Source: Pontibacter actiniarum (lineage in GTDB: Bacteria > Bacteroidota > Bacteroidia > Cytophagales > Hymenobacteraceae). Taken from it: 64,000 nucleotides of DNA. The DNA lies in NCBI RefSeq assembly GCF_003585765.1, contig NZ_CP021235.1, forward strand, positions 744,001 to 808,000, written 5' to 3'. Below, piece after piece: positions 1 to 8,422 of the stretch. A program made the position numbers and the translations under genes. The number at the start of each line of letters is the position of its first letter. Position 1 is the first letter of the stretch. Under the pieces are notes generated by a model that was not told the origin of the DNA, did no database searches, and saw only the letters and a program-made list of their open reading frames with translations.

Positions 1-485
1 GGTTTTACTTTGTTCTCGATCAGGTCATAGAACGCAGTAGGAGACATTTTAGCGGTAGCACCAACCTGCATGATCGGCATATCGCTAAAGTCGAACTTAC
101 CGAGTGACGGCGGATCTGCATCTTCAGGGAGTTCACCAAGTATGGCGTTGATTTTACGTTGTGCGTCCTGCAAGCTTTGGTCAACGTCAGTACCCTGCTT
201 TAGCTGGATAACGATCACCGAGAAGCTTTCCTGTGAAGTACTTTTTACCTCATCCACGTTCTCCAGCGAGGAGAGAGCGTCCTCAATCTCCTTGGTCACC
301 GAGTTCTCCACTTCTGATGGCGAAGCGCCAGGGTAGAAGGTAGACACGGTTAATACCGGCGGAGAGAACTTCGGAAGAAGCTCGTAGTTCAACGAGAAGT
401 AGCTTGCCAGACCCAATAAGGTAAGTATGGCGAAGATCACTACTACAATCGTTGAGCGTTGTATGGATATTTTCGTGATATTCAT
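1..485 (-). CDS. RND efflux pump, N-terminal part (runs off window)
   Basis: This is the inner-membrane pump of a tripartite RND (HAE1/AcrB-type) efflux system, driven by the proton gradient. Only the first 161 codons are inside the window, because the frame stays open to base 1. Translation on the minus strand begins MNITKISIQRSTIVVVIF, giving a first transmembrane helix at about residues 9-31. The porter-domain start follows, with the family segment FYPGASPSEVENSVT near residue 50 and the coiled stretch VDQSLQDAQRKINAI near 105. It lies 37 bp downstream of the adaptor gene and is the last visible gene of a regulator-TolC-adaptor-pump operon. The substrate cannot be told from this fragment. 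Confidence 0.9.
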   Translation of the reverse strand, partial: MNITKISIQRSTIVVVIFAILTLLGLASYFSLNYELLPKFSPPVLTVSTFYPGASPSEVENSVTKEIEDALSSLENVDEVKSTSQESFSVIVIQLKQGTDVDQSLQDAQRKINAILGELPEDADPPSLGKFDFSDMPIMQVGATAKMSPTAFYDLIENKVK

Positions 486-522
486 CTAATCTGTTTTCTT
501 ATAGTTTAAAAGAAGTATGCCC

Positions 523-1575
523 TTAAAGCACAGTCACTTTTGTGCCATTCTTCAGGTTGATCTGGCCAGACTGCACCACTTTATCGCCAGCTTCCAGACC
601 GCCTGTCACTTCTACTTTATTGCCTTGCGTGCCACCAACTTTGATGTCTTTCAGGAAGGCGCTGCCATTGTTCACCACAAATACCTGTGGGTTTTGTAAG
701 CTACCGACGATTGCCTCCCGCTCGATCAGCAGGGCCTTACGCTGGTCTGCAACTTCAAAGTAAGCTGTGCCATACATACCGGCTTTCAGCGGGTTATCAG
801 AAGGGTTGCTCACTTGCAGCTCCACGTTGTAGTTAAGCGAGTTATCGCCTTTGGCGGCAATGGCCTTCACGGTGCCTTCAAATGTTTCGCCACCAACGGC
901 ATCTGCTTTAATCTGCACTTTCTGTCCGTCGCGTATCAGGCCAACCTGGCTTTCAGGCACCTTCACGTTCATCTTCAGGTTATCCACGTTCACGATGTTG
1001 AACAGTTTTGTACCCGGGCTCAGGTAAGAGCCGACTTCAATGAACTTCTCGTTGATGCGGCCCGAGATTGGCGCTTTGATGCTGGCGTCAGCCAGTCTTT
1101 TCTTAGCCGTGATCAGGGCAGCCTCTGCATTGCTGAAGCCTAGTCTGGCATCTTCCAGCTGGCGTTTCGTGATGGCATCACCCTCGGCCAGGTTCTCGAA
1201 ACGCTCCAGGTCACGCTTGCTCTTGGTGTAGTTTGCCTGTGCACGCACCAGTTCGGCACGCAGTAATTGAGCATCCACCTGCGCCAGCATTTCACCTGCT
1301 TTTACACGGTCACCGTTCTGCTTGTAGATCTTCAGCACCTGGCCCTGCGTTTCAGAGAGAAGCGTCAGGTCCTGCTCTGGTATAAAGTTACCTTGTGCTG
1401 TAAAAGACTTGTCTACTGCGCCAACCTTAGGTGTGGTCAGGGCAACGGGGATGCTTTCGCTCTTGCGCTCGGCAATGGCAGCGGTGGCGGCCATTTCCTT
1501 CTTGTTGTTCATTAATGTATAGCCAATAGCCCCTAATGCAACCAGTACAGCGACGATATAGATTATCTTCTTCAT
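523..1575 (-). CDS. RND efflux periplasmic adaptor (membrane fusion protein)
   Basis: This 350-residue protein would link the inner-membrane pump to the TolC channel. It has an N-terminal membrane anchor (about residues 4-20, no lipobox). A split biotinyl-lipoyl domain flanks an alpha-helical hairpin (about 75-175, rich in Q, K, A and L). The beta-barrel and membrane-proximal domains follow, ending in GLEAGDKVVQSGQINLKNGT. The length is normal for HlyD/AcrA-like adaptors of Bacteroidota. It starts 18 bp after the TolC gene and ends 37 bp before the pump gene, so the three are almost certainly co-transcribed. The function call is firm; the substrate is unknown. Confidence 0.93.
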   Translation of the reverse strand: MKKIIYIVAVLVALGAIGYTLMNNKKEMAATAAIAERKSESIPVALTTPKVGAVDKSFTAQGNFIPEQDLTLLSETQGQVLKIYKQNGDRVKAGEMLAQVDAQLLRAELVRAQANYTKSKRDLERFENLAEGDAITKRQLEDARLGFSNAEAALITAKKRLADASIKAPISGRINEKFIEVGSYLSPGTKLFNIVNVDNLKMNVKVPESQVGLIRDGQKVQIKADAVGGETFEGTVKAIAAKGDNSLNYNVELQVSNPSDNPLKAGMYGTAYFEVADQRKALLIEREAIVGSLQNPQVFVVNNGSAFLKDIKVGGTQGNKVEVTGGLEAGDKVVQSGQINLKNGTKVTVL

Positions 1576-1593
1576 GTTTCTTTTGATGTTGTC

Positions 1594-2946
1594 TTATTTA
1601 GTTAGTGTTTCTAGTTCGCCTCTTGCTTTCAGGTAGTTCAGCTGAGCGACTTTATACTTTAATTTCTCGTTATTCAGGTTTGTTTTGGCCTCTCTCAGGC
1701 TTACCTCTGCGTCCAGCAGGTCCGTGAGTGGGGAGATGCCCTCTTTGTACAGGTTGTTGGTGGTTTCATACACCTCCTGGGCCAACTCCACGTTTTTTTC
1801 CTGCACTGCTATTGAATTTTGGCTGTTCCTCAACTGGGCCAGTGCGTTGGTCAGTTCCACGGCGGTGTTCGTTTCCAGCTTGGAGATGTCCTCGTTGATC
1901 TTTTTCATTTCCAGCTGTCCCTGTTTGATCTGGGCGTCTTTTTTGAAGCCGTCGAAGATCGGGATGTTAAGCTGCAGACCTACCACTGATGTTTTGAACC
2001 ACGGTACATCGGAGCCAAACAGCTCATCGCGCTGTGTGTTATAGCCATACTGGCCGTAGGCAGACAGGGTAGGGTAGTAGCCAGCCTGTATATTCTTAAT
2101 ACTGTAGCCCTGAAGCTGCTTTTGCGTGTTCAGCAGGTCATACTGCGTTTTCTGGGCAAGTGCCTGCTCTGCTGTAATTACCTCTGCAACCATATTGTCA
2201 AGCGGGCTTGTACTGCCGCTCAGCTCCACATCCTGCTCCAGCGGCATGTTCATAAAGAACTTAAGCATGTTCTTCTGCTGCTCATAGGTAGTGGTAAGCG
2301 TCTGTAGCTGGTTTTGCAGGTTGGTTGTGTTCACCTTCACGCGGTTAAGCTCTACCTTCGGCACCAGATCGTTTTTGTACTGCAGCGTCATGATACGCTC
2401 CAGCTCAGCCAGACGCTCCAGGTTAGCCTCGATGTTCTGAAACTGCTCCTTTGTCTGCAATGTCTGGTAATAGGCTGTACCGATGTTATAGATCAGGTCT
2501 TCCTGCGCCATTTCTCTTCGGAGGCGGTACAGGTCCTGTGTGGTTTTGGCGGCCTTCAGGCCTACAAAGTAGGATTGGTTAAACAGTAACTGTGTTAACT
2601 TCACATTTCCGCTCGCGGTATAGTCTTTACCAAACTTAACCGGAATGTCTTCACCGGGCTTTCCGGCTAAGGCACCTGGTAAAATCTGTGTAGGCAGCGC
2701 AGGGTAATAATCTAGTCCACCGGTAGCGTTTACCTGCGGAAGTCCCTGGCTACGGGCCTCTCTGATCTGCTGGCTTCCGATTTGCTCATCGTAAGATGCT
2801 TTCCTAACGTCCTGGTTATTGCTCAGGGCGTACTGAATGGCCTGTTCCAGCGTCAGCTCCTGCACACCGCCTGTGGCAGGCTCCTGGGCGAAAGCAGGAC
2901 GCATCATCAGTGCCATTGCTCCTATGAAAAAAAACTTCTTAATCAC
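1594..2946 (-). CDS. TolC family outer-membrane efflux protein
   Basis: This 450-residue outer-membrane factor is the exit duct of the efflux complex. The signal peptide (MIKKFFFIGAMALMMRPAFA, cleaved before Q) is followed by two OEP repeats, each with long heptad-rich helices. Examples are the segments at about 95-230 and 285-440, with QSYFVGLKAAKTTQDLYRL and VYETTNNLYKEGISPLTDLL. The last of these is the typical TolC helix end, NNLYKEG-SPLTDLLDAE. It follows the regulator gene with a 75-bp gap that holds a perfect inverted repeat (2983-3006), so expression from this point may be controlled by the regulator. Confidence 0.94.
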   Translation of the reverse strand: MIKKFFFIGAMALMMRPAFAQEPATGGVQELTLEQAIQYALSNNQDVRKASYDEQIGSQQIREARSQGLPQVNATGGLDYYPALPTQILPGALAGKPGEDIPVKFGKDYTASGNVKLTQLLFNQSYFVGLKAAKTTQDLYRLRREMAQEDLIYNIGTAYYQTLQTKEQFQNIEANLERLAELERIMTLQYKNDLVPKVELNRVKVNTTNLQNQLQTLTTTYEQQKNMLKFFMNMPLEQDVELSGSTSPLDNMVAEVITAEQALAQKTQYDLLNTQKQLQGYSIKNIQAGYYPTLSAYGQYGYNTQRDELFGSDVPWFKTSVVGLQLNIPIFDGFKKDAQIKQGQLEMKKINEDISKLETNTAVELTNALAQLRNSQNSIAVQEKNVELAQEVYETTNNLYKEGISPLTDLLDAEVSLREAKTNLNNEKLKYKVAQLNYLKARGELETLTK

Positions 2947-2982
2947 GGTATATCTCGTTTTTATTGTTCTATTTATATTTAA

Positions 2983-3006
2983 TTAGTTCTGAATTTAGAG
3001 AACTAA
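2983..3006. promoter_or_regulatory. Predicted operator O1 (inverted repeat)
   Basis: A perfect inverted repeat, TTAGTTCT-N8-AGAACTAA, lies between the regulator gene and the TolC gene. The same 24-bp architecture recurs upstream of the regulator (3541-3564). It is therefore the likely binding site of the MarR/GbsR-type protein encoded next to it. This is inference from symmetry and repetition. Confidence 0.6.
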
Positions 3007-3021
3007 AGGGAGCAAAAAAAA

Positions 3022-3483
3022 TTACTTTTTCTGTTCCTCCCAGCGCTTCAACAAAAGTGGAATCTCGCTATGCAGATACTTCAAGAACTCTGCCAACTCC
3101 ATGATATCCTTGTTGAACTCCACAGTTTCTTTTGTGCGTTCCGCCACTACTTCCTGCAGCGTAACAGAGAAGTCTGTGATGCTGTCTATTTCTTTGGCGA
3201 AAGAGTCACGCCACTTGCGCAGGCTTAGCCTGAAATAGCGTCTTCTGTCTCCGTTAAAGGTAATATAATTGAGCCTGTTCAGCTGCTGAAGCAGGTTTAG
3301 CGCATTGCTGGTCGCACTCTTGCTTATCCCGAGCGTTTCGCGTATTTCATCAAAACTCAGCTCCGGCTTATCAGATACATAAAGCAGCCCCATAATGCGT
3401 CCTGCAACAGGCTGAATGCCGGTCCTCTCGTGGAAGATGCCGATTCGCTCTATTAACTCCTGTTGCTTTTCACTTAATTTCAT
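3022..3483 (-). CDS. GbsR/MarR-type transcriptional regulator
   Basis: This 153-residue winged-helix protein probably controls the adjacent efflux operon. The DNA-binding part covers about residues 35-100: SFDEIRETLGISKSATSNAL is the helix-turn-helix, followed by the wing LNYITFNGDRRRYFRL. The C-terminal helix (about 110-150) is a likely dimerisation or ligand-sensing region. The N-terminal family signature IGIFHERTGIQPVAGRI resembles the GbsR branch of MarR proteins. It is first in the operon and its promoter carries operator-like repeats, so negative autoregulation is the simplest model. The effector is unknown. Confidence 0.88.
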   Translation of the reverse strand: MKLSEKQQELIERIGIFHERTGIQPVAGRIMGLLYVSDKPELSFDEIRETLGISKSATSNALNLLQQLNRLNYITFNGDRRRYFRLSLRKWRDSFAKEIDSITDFSVTLQEVVAERTKETVEFNKDIMELAEFLKYLHSEIPLLLKRWEEQKK

Positions 3484-3491
3484 AGTTCTTA

Positions 3492-3515
3492 GTTCTCCCT
3501 TCTTGTAATGAGAAC
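3492..3515. promoter_or_regulatory. Possible accessory operator half-sites
   Basis: GTTCTC and its complement GAGAAC are separated by 12 bp, giving again a 24-bp span. They sit around the expected transcription start of the regulator gene and next to a tandem AGTTCTTAGTTCT. The spacing differs from the other two operators, so this is weaker. Confidence 0.35.
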
Positions 3516-3519
3516 ATCA

Positions 3520-3527
3520 CAAAGGTA
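3520..3527 (-). promoter_or_regulatory. Promoter -7 box of the regulator/efflux operon
   Basis: On the minus strand this reads TACCTTTG, which matches the Bacteroidota -7 consensus TAnnTTTG. It lies about 37-44 bp ahead of the regulator ATG. The -33 region falls within the predicted operator at 3541-3564, so a bound regulator would block the polymerase. Confidence 0.6.
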
Positions 3528-3540
3528 TAAAAAGGTTCTT

Positions 3541-3564
3541 TTGGTTCCTAATTTTGAGAACTAA
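3541..3564. promoter_or_regulatory. Predicted operator O2 (inverted repeat)
   Basis: TTGGTTCC-N8-AGAACTAA has the same arm length, spacer length and right arm as the perfect repeat at 2983-3006, and six of eight left-arm bases agree. It overlaps the -33 region of the regulator promoter, which is the expected place for autorepression. Confidence 0.6.
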
Positions 3565-3751
3565 AAATATGCTTTACTTGGTGACTGCAAATATAGCGGA
3601 GCAAACCGAATACCAAAAGGCGCCGTGCCCTCAAAGGCAAAGATAACAATCTATAAAGCCTAAACTTGCGTAGGTTGATAGTATGTGCCAGTTTTTCGGG
3701 GCTGCCCTGCAGCCTGTGCTGGCTGATTTACAATTAAAAGCGAGAGTTTCT

Positions 3752-5407
3752 ATGGCTTCACAATATAACAGGTGGTACCACCCATACGAGATCAACGACA
3801 ACTATAAAAAGCGCGTGGCCTACTTCTGCATGGAGTACGGCATTCACCAGGCCCTGAAGATCTACTCCGGCGGCCTGGGCTTTCTGGCAGGCTCGCACAT
3901 GCGCAGCGCCTATGAGTTGCGGCAAAACATGGTGGGTATCGGCATGCTGTGGAAGTACGGCTACTATGACCAGGAGCGCAACGAGGACCAGACCATGCGG
4001 CCGCATTTCCAGCAGAAGTTCTATTCTTTTCTGGAGGACTCGGGGATTACGGTGCGTGTGCTGGTGAACGAGCATCCGGTGCTGGTGAAGGCCATGGTGC
4101 TGAAACCGGAGATTTTCGGTACCGTGCCGATGTATTTCCTCACGACTGACATTCCGGAGAACGACCATTTGGCCCGCACCATTACGCATCGCCTCTACGA
4201 CCCGGAGGAGCAAGCCCGTATTGCGCAGAGCATCGTGCTGGGAGTAGGCGGGGCTAAGGTGGTGGAGGCGCTGGGAGGTGCCGAGATTTACCATATGAAC
4301 GAGGGGCATGCGCTACCGCTTGCCTTTAAGCTGTTCGAAGACTACGGCAAGCTCGACGAGATACGAAAGCGCCTGGTGTTTACGACCCACACTCCTGAAA
4401 AGGCGGGCAACGAGGAGCACGACATCTACCTGCTGCACAAAATGAGCTTCTTTAACGGCATATCGCTGGATGAGGCGCGTGAGCTAACAGGCATGCACGG
4501 GCAGCTGTTCGACCACACGCTCGCGGCACTGCGCCTGGCCAAGGTGGCCAACGGTGTGTCGCAGCTGCACGGCGAGGTGGCCCGCGACATGTGGTACGAT
4601 AACGAGGGGGTGTGCGAGATCAAATCGATCACCAACGCGCAGAACTTCTCGTTCTGGGCAGATTCGGAGCTTTGGCAGGCCCAGGAGCGGGATGATGACG
4701 TGGCCATGGACCGGCGCAAGTTTGAGCTGAAGCGCCAGCTGTTCGCCGTAGTAGCCGACCAGGCCGGCAAGCTTTTTCGGCCTGATGTGCTGACGGTGGT
4801 GTGGGCGCGCCGCTTTGCCGCCTACAAACGCGCGGACCTGCTGGTGCGCGACATGCAGCGCTTCGTAGACTTCATTAACAACAAGGAGATGCCGGTGCAG
4901 GTTATCTGGGCCGGTAAGCCTTACCCGTTCGACTACGGAGCCATTACTGTGTTTAACAAGCTGGTGAAGATATCACAGCAGCTAGACAACGTGGCGGTGC
5001 TGACAGGCTATGAAATCGAGCTGTCGCGCAAGCTCAAGCAGGGCTGCGATGTGTGGCTCAACACGCCCCGCCGGCCCCGCGAAGCATCCGGTACCAGCGG
5101 CATGACAGCCTCTATGAACGGCGGCGTAAACGTGTCGGTGCAGGACGGCTGGTTACCGGAGTACGCCCGCCACGGCGAAAACAGCTTTGTGCTTCCTGTC
5201 GCAGACGTTACGCAGCCAAACGAGGTGCAGGACGATGAAGACTATAACAACCTGATGCGTATTTTTGAGAAGGAGATCGTGCCGGTGTATTACCACAACC
5301 ACGATCGCTGGCGGTACATTATGAAGCAAAGCATGCGGGATGTCGTGCCGAAATTTGAGGCAAACCGCATGGCGCACCAGTACTATGAGGAGTTGTTTAA
5401 TAGTTAA
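3752..5407 (+). CDS. Alpha-glucan phosphorylase-like protein (GT35 type, short form)
   Basis: The protein resembles the short bacterial alpha-glucan phosphorylases that release glucose 1-phosphate from glycogen or maltodextrin. Recognisable segments are KIYSGGLGFLAGSHMRSAYE, the AEIYHMNEGHA helix, WARRFAAYKRADL, and EASGTSGMTASMNGG. The second residue of the TSGMT stretch is where the family normally has the lysine holding pyridoxal phosphate (TSGMK or TSGEK). Here codon 5105-5107 is ACA, threonine, so classical PLP catalysis is doubtful. I recall similar MT-containing proteins in Bacteroidota but cannot verify this. I chose the ATG at 3752 (551 residues). An upstream in-frame start at 3683 would add 23 residues that look unrelated to the family. 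The gene stands alone and converges on pepD. Confidence 0.8.
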   Translation: MASQYNRWYHPYEINDNYKKRVAYFCMEYGIHQALKIYSGGLGFLAGSHMRSAYELRQNMVGIGMLWKYGYYDQERNEDQTMRPHFQQKFYSFLEDSGITVRVLVNEHPVLVKAMVLKPEIFGTVPMYFLTTDIPENDHLARTITHRLYDPEEQARIAQSIVLGVGGAKVVEALGGAEIYHMNEGHALPLAFKLFEDYGKLDEIRKRLVFTTHTPEKAGNEEHDIYLLHKMSFFNGISLDEARELTGMHGQLFDHTLAALRLAKVANGVSQLHGEVARDMWYDNEGVCEIKSITNAQNFSFWADSELWQAQERDDDVAMDRRKFELKRQLFAVVADQAGKLFRPDVLTVVWARRFAAYKRADLLVRDMQRFVDFINNKEMPVQVIWAGKPYPFDYGAITVFNKLVKISQQLDNVAVLTGYEIELSRKLKQGCDVWLNTPRRPREASGTSGMTASMNGGVNVSVQDGWLPEYARHGENSFVLPVADVTQPNEVQDDEDYNNLMRIFEKEIVPVYYHNHDRWRYIMKQSMRDVVPKFEANRMAHQYYEELFNS

Positions 5408-5458
5408 ACGCTAGATAATAGACGCTAGAAAATAGACGTTAAATAAAAGACTTTCTAA

Positions 5459-5518
5459 AGGTCGTTAAAAATCAGGAAGCCACTCAAACTTGAGTGGCTT
5501 CCTGATTTTTAACGACCT
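5459..5518. terminator. Long perfect hairpin, bidirectional terminator
   Basis: Perfect 29-bp arms (5459-5487 and 5490-5518) enclose a 2-base loop between the convergent phosphorylase-like and pepD genes. The arms contain A5 and T5 runs, so either strand would form a stem with a U stretch. Outside it, degenerate AGACGCTAGA-like repeats on the left and their complements on the right (about 5405-5450 and 5520-5560) extend the symmetry imperfectly. Confidence 0.75.
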
Positions 5519-5553
5519 AATCTAATAGCGTTCTAATGTCTAACGTCTAGAGT

Positions 5554-7017
5554 CTAAGATCTCTCCGGCACACGCTGCAGGGTATCCATCAGGAAGCCCC
5601 AGTACTTTTGAACGGAGCTGATCTGCACTTTCTCGTCCGGGGAGTGGGCGCCGCGGATGTTCGGGCCGAAGGAGATCATTTCCATGCCCGGGTAGTTAGC
5701 GCCAAGTATACCGCACTCGAGGCCGGCATGGCAAGCGTTAACATCTGGCTCGCTGTTGAACTTGCTGCGGTACAAATCGCTCATAAGCTTGATGATGGCG
5801 GCGTCTGGTTTCGGTGCCCAGCCCGGGTAGGCGCCACTCAGGGTTACCTCGGCTCCAGCCAGCTCCAGCGCCGACTGAATAGCCGCTGCCAAGTCCTCTT
5901 TCTCGGAGTCAACGGAGCTGCGGGTCAGGCACAGGACCTTGTAGCTGCCGTCCTTCAGTTCCACGCGCGCCACGTTGTTCGACGTCTGCACCAGTCCCTG
6001 AATTTCCGGGCTCATGCGGTAAATGCCATTTGGTGTAGCGTAGAGGGCGCGCAGCAAAGTATCAGCAAAGGCCTTTGTCGCTACCTGTGCCGGGGCATCA
6101 GCTGGCTCCAGCTGCACCTGTAGGTTAGGGTCCGTAGACTTGTACTCTTGTGACAGAATAGCGCGTTGCTCGTCTAGGAACTTTTCAAAAGCAGCCTTAT
6201 CACCTGCAGCAATAGCCACAACAGACGAAGACTCGCGCGGAATAGCGTTGCGAAGCCCTCCGCCGTCTATGGCGCTGATGCGCAGGTCGAACTGCCTGGA
6301 GGCATGGTGAAGCAGGCGGTTCATCAGCTTGTTGGCGTTGGCGCGCCCCAGTATAATGTCCATACCGGAGTGGCCGCCTGTAAGGCCCTTAACCGTTAGC
6401 CTGTACCCCGCCATATCCGCCTTGGCAGTTTCCTGCTCGTAAGTGCCTGTGGCTGTAATGTCCACGCCGCCCGCACAGCCGATGGTCAGCTCACGGTCGT
6501 CTTCTGTGTCCAGGTTCAGGAGGATCGTGGCGTCGAGCAGGCCGCCTTTTAACCCAAGCGCACCAGTCATCCCGGTTTCCTCGTCTACTGTAAAAAGGGC
6601 CTCAATAGCCGGGTGCGGAATATCTTTGGAGGCAAGTACAGCCATGATCGTGGCTACCCCGATTCCGTTATCAGCGCCCAGCGTGGTGCCTTTGGCCTTC
6701 ACCCAGTCGCCGTCCACATACATGTTAATGCCCTGCGTGTCGAAGTCAAAATCAGTATTGTTGTTTTTCTGGTGCACCATGTCCAGGTGGCTTTGCATGG
6801 CGATGGTCTGGCGGTTTTCCATACCTGCGGTAGCCGGCTTTTTAATGATGACGTTGCCCGTCTCATCTTCGTAGGTCTCGAGGCCTAGCTTCTGGCCGAA
6901 ATCCTTGATGAACTTAATGACACGCTCTTCTTTTTTGGAAGGGCGGGGCACCGCATTCAGGTCAGCAAAATTATCCCAAAGCGCCTTCGGTTCCAGGCTG
7001 CGTACTTCAGAGCTCAT
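5554..7017 (-). CDS. pepD: Aminoacyl-histidine dipeptidase (M20 family)
   Basis: This is a cytosolic metallopeptidase that hydrolyses Xaa-His dipeptides such as carnosine. The 487-residue length fits PepD. Metal-site motifs of the M20C family are visible: MQSHLDMVHQK (His77, Asp79), TTLGADNGIG (Asp116), TVDEETGMTG (catalytic Glu146, metal Glu147), LLNLDTEDD, and the C-terminal GAHSPDEKVQI with the last metal histidine. The dimerisation (lid) domain, with GGHSGMDI, sits in the middle. The start codon is followed by a normal N-terminus (SLEPKALWDNFADLNAVPRP). It ends next to the bidirectional hairpin. It is a singleton, since the next gene upstream is 118 bp away. Confidence 0.93.
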   Translation of the reverse strand: MSSEVRSLEPKALWDNFADLNAVPRPSKKEERVIKFIKDFGQKLGLETYEDETGNVIIKKPATAGMENRQTIAMQSHLDMVHQKNNNTDFDFDTQGINMYVDGDWVKAKGTTLGADNGIGVATIMAVLASKDIPHPAIEALFTVDEETGMTGALGLKGGLLDATILLNLDTEDDRELTIGCAGGVDITATGTYEQETAKADMAGYRLTVKGLTGGHSGMDIILGRANANKLMNRLLHHASRQFDLRISAIDGGGLRNAIPRESSSVVAIAAGDKAAFEKFLDEQRAILSQEYKSTDPNLQVQLEPADAPAQVATKAFADTLLRALYATPNGIYRMSPEIQGLVQTSNNVARVELKDGSYKVLCLTRSSVDSEKEDLAAAIQSALELAGAEVTLSGAYPGWAPKPDAAIIKLMSDLYRSKFNSEPDVNACHAGLECGILGANYPGMEMISFGPNIRGAHSPDEKVQISSVQKYWGFLMDTLQRVPERS

Positions 7018-7135
7018 AGTTGGTGTGGTTTAGTTACAGTTAAAAAAGCGGAACGAACCGCAGGCCTAAAGGTACAAAATTCAGGCGGAAAAGCCGGGGG
7101 AGCAGGGTAAAGCTCTTGCCCCCGTAAGGCTGCCG

Positions 7136-8185
7136 CTAGGCCTCCAGTTCTACTGGCCCGCCCACGGGGTAGCCCACACACATGAGGGTAAGGCCTTTTT
7201 CCAGGTCCCGCTCCGTCAGCACTTCGTTGTACGACATCCATACTGTGCCGCTGGAGCAACGGGCAATACAGTTGCCGCATTTACCCGCCTCACAGCTGTA
7301 GGGCAGGTTGATACCGGCTTTACGGGCGGCGCGAAGGATCGTGGTGGGGTACTCCACCGTTATGCTGTGCGTCTCCCCCCGGTGGTGGAGTGTTACCCGG
7401 TGCGCGTCTGTATCGGGCGGCATTTGCTTGAGGGAGACCTTCGTGGTGTTGAAGTTCTCTCTCCGGATGTTTTCCAGCGGTACATCCAGCTGGCGCAGGG
7501 CGTAAAAGCACATGCGCATGTAGTTTAGCGGGCCGCAGATGTAAAACAGTGCCTGGTGGAGGGGCGCCGTGGCAAACTGGCGCACAAACTCCTGCAACAG
7601 GTCTTTGTACAGCCTTGCCCGCGCCAGGTCAGGGGAGTTGCTGAACAGAAACTGAATCCGCAGGCGGTCTGGGAAGGCAGCGGCTAACCGCTCCAGCTCT
7701 GCTTTGTAAATGGCATGCTCCGGGGTTTTGTTGCTGTATATGAGCGTAACGTGCAGGTGCGGCTGTGCGTGCAGGGCCGTTTTGAGCAGGGAATAAACAG
7801 GGGTGATGCCGCTGCCGGCCGCCAGCAGGAAGACCTGCCGGTACGCGTGCATGTCGTCTGGCAGGGTAAAGAGCCCGGCGGCGCCCGCCGCATATACGCG
7901 GTCGCCCACCTGCACGTCGTCTACCAACCTCCTGGAGAAAAAGCCGTTTTCAATGCGCTTCACGCCAATGCTTAGCGGCTCCTGCAGCGCAGGCGATGAG
8001 GTGATGGAGTAGGACCTGCGGACATCCTGGTTCTGGTCGGTGTGCACCAGCGTCAGGTACTGCCCGGCCTTGTAGGGGAGCGGCTTGTCGGGCTCCAGCA
8101 CAAAGGTTTTGAAGTCCGGCAGCTCCTGGCGAATTTCTGTTACGGTAAGGGCGTAGTGGTCTGTAGCGGGTGTTTTTTTAGTCAT
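7136..8185 (-). CDS. 2Fe-2S flavin reductase (PaaE/ferredoxin-NADP reductase type)
   Basis: This 349-residue electron-transfer protein passes electrons from NAD(P)H through FAD to a plant-type 2Fe-2S cluster. Three modules are visible. The FAD-binding barrel carries RRSYSITS near residue 57. The NAD(P)-binding domain carries LAAGSGITPVYSL near 122 and FYICGPLNYM near 215. The C-terminal ferredoxin domain has cysteines at 298, 303, 306 and 336 (C-x4-C-x2-C-x29-C). The architecture equals the reductase subunit of phenylacetyl-CoA epoxygenase. No other paa genes are nearby, so its partner oxygenase or desaturase is elsewhere or unknown. Confidence 0.88.
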   Translation of the reverse strand: MTKKTPATDHYALTVTEIRQELPDFKTFVLEPDKPLPYKAGQYLTLVHTDQNQDVRRSYSITSSPALQEPLSIGVKRIENGFFSRRLVDDVQVGDRVYAAGAAGLFTLPDDMHAYRQVFLLAAGSGITPVYSLLKTALHAQPHLHVTLIYSNKTPEHAIYKAELERLAAAFPDRLRIQFLFSNSPDLARARLYKDLLQEFVRQFATAPLHQALFYICGPLNYMRMCFYALRQLDVPLENIRRENFNTTKVSLKQMPPDTDAHRVTLHHRGETHSITVEYPTTILRAARKAGINLPYSCEAGKCGNCIARCSSGTVWMSYNEVLTERDLEKGLTLMCVGYPVGGPVELEA

Positions 8186-8422
8186 GATGCTAGTTCATAC
8201 GCAAAGTTTCGGTAAACGGTATCGGTGGCGCTATGCGGTTACTGCTCAGCGCCTGCCCTGGGGCAAATGTAACTTCTGCGCCGGAGAAAGGATAGTCCCG
8301 GCACTGTGCTTTCTCATCTCCCGACCGACAAATACCCCTAAATTTCGTAATTTCAGGCATTCTGCCCGTTGCGCCTGAAGCCACCGGGCAGGGTACAGTT
8401 GATTCTTTATTCTATAACATCC

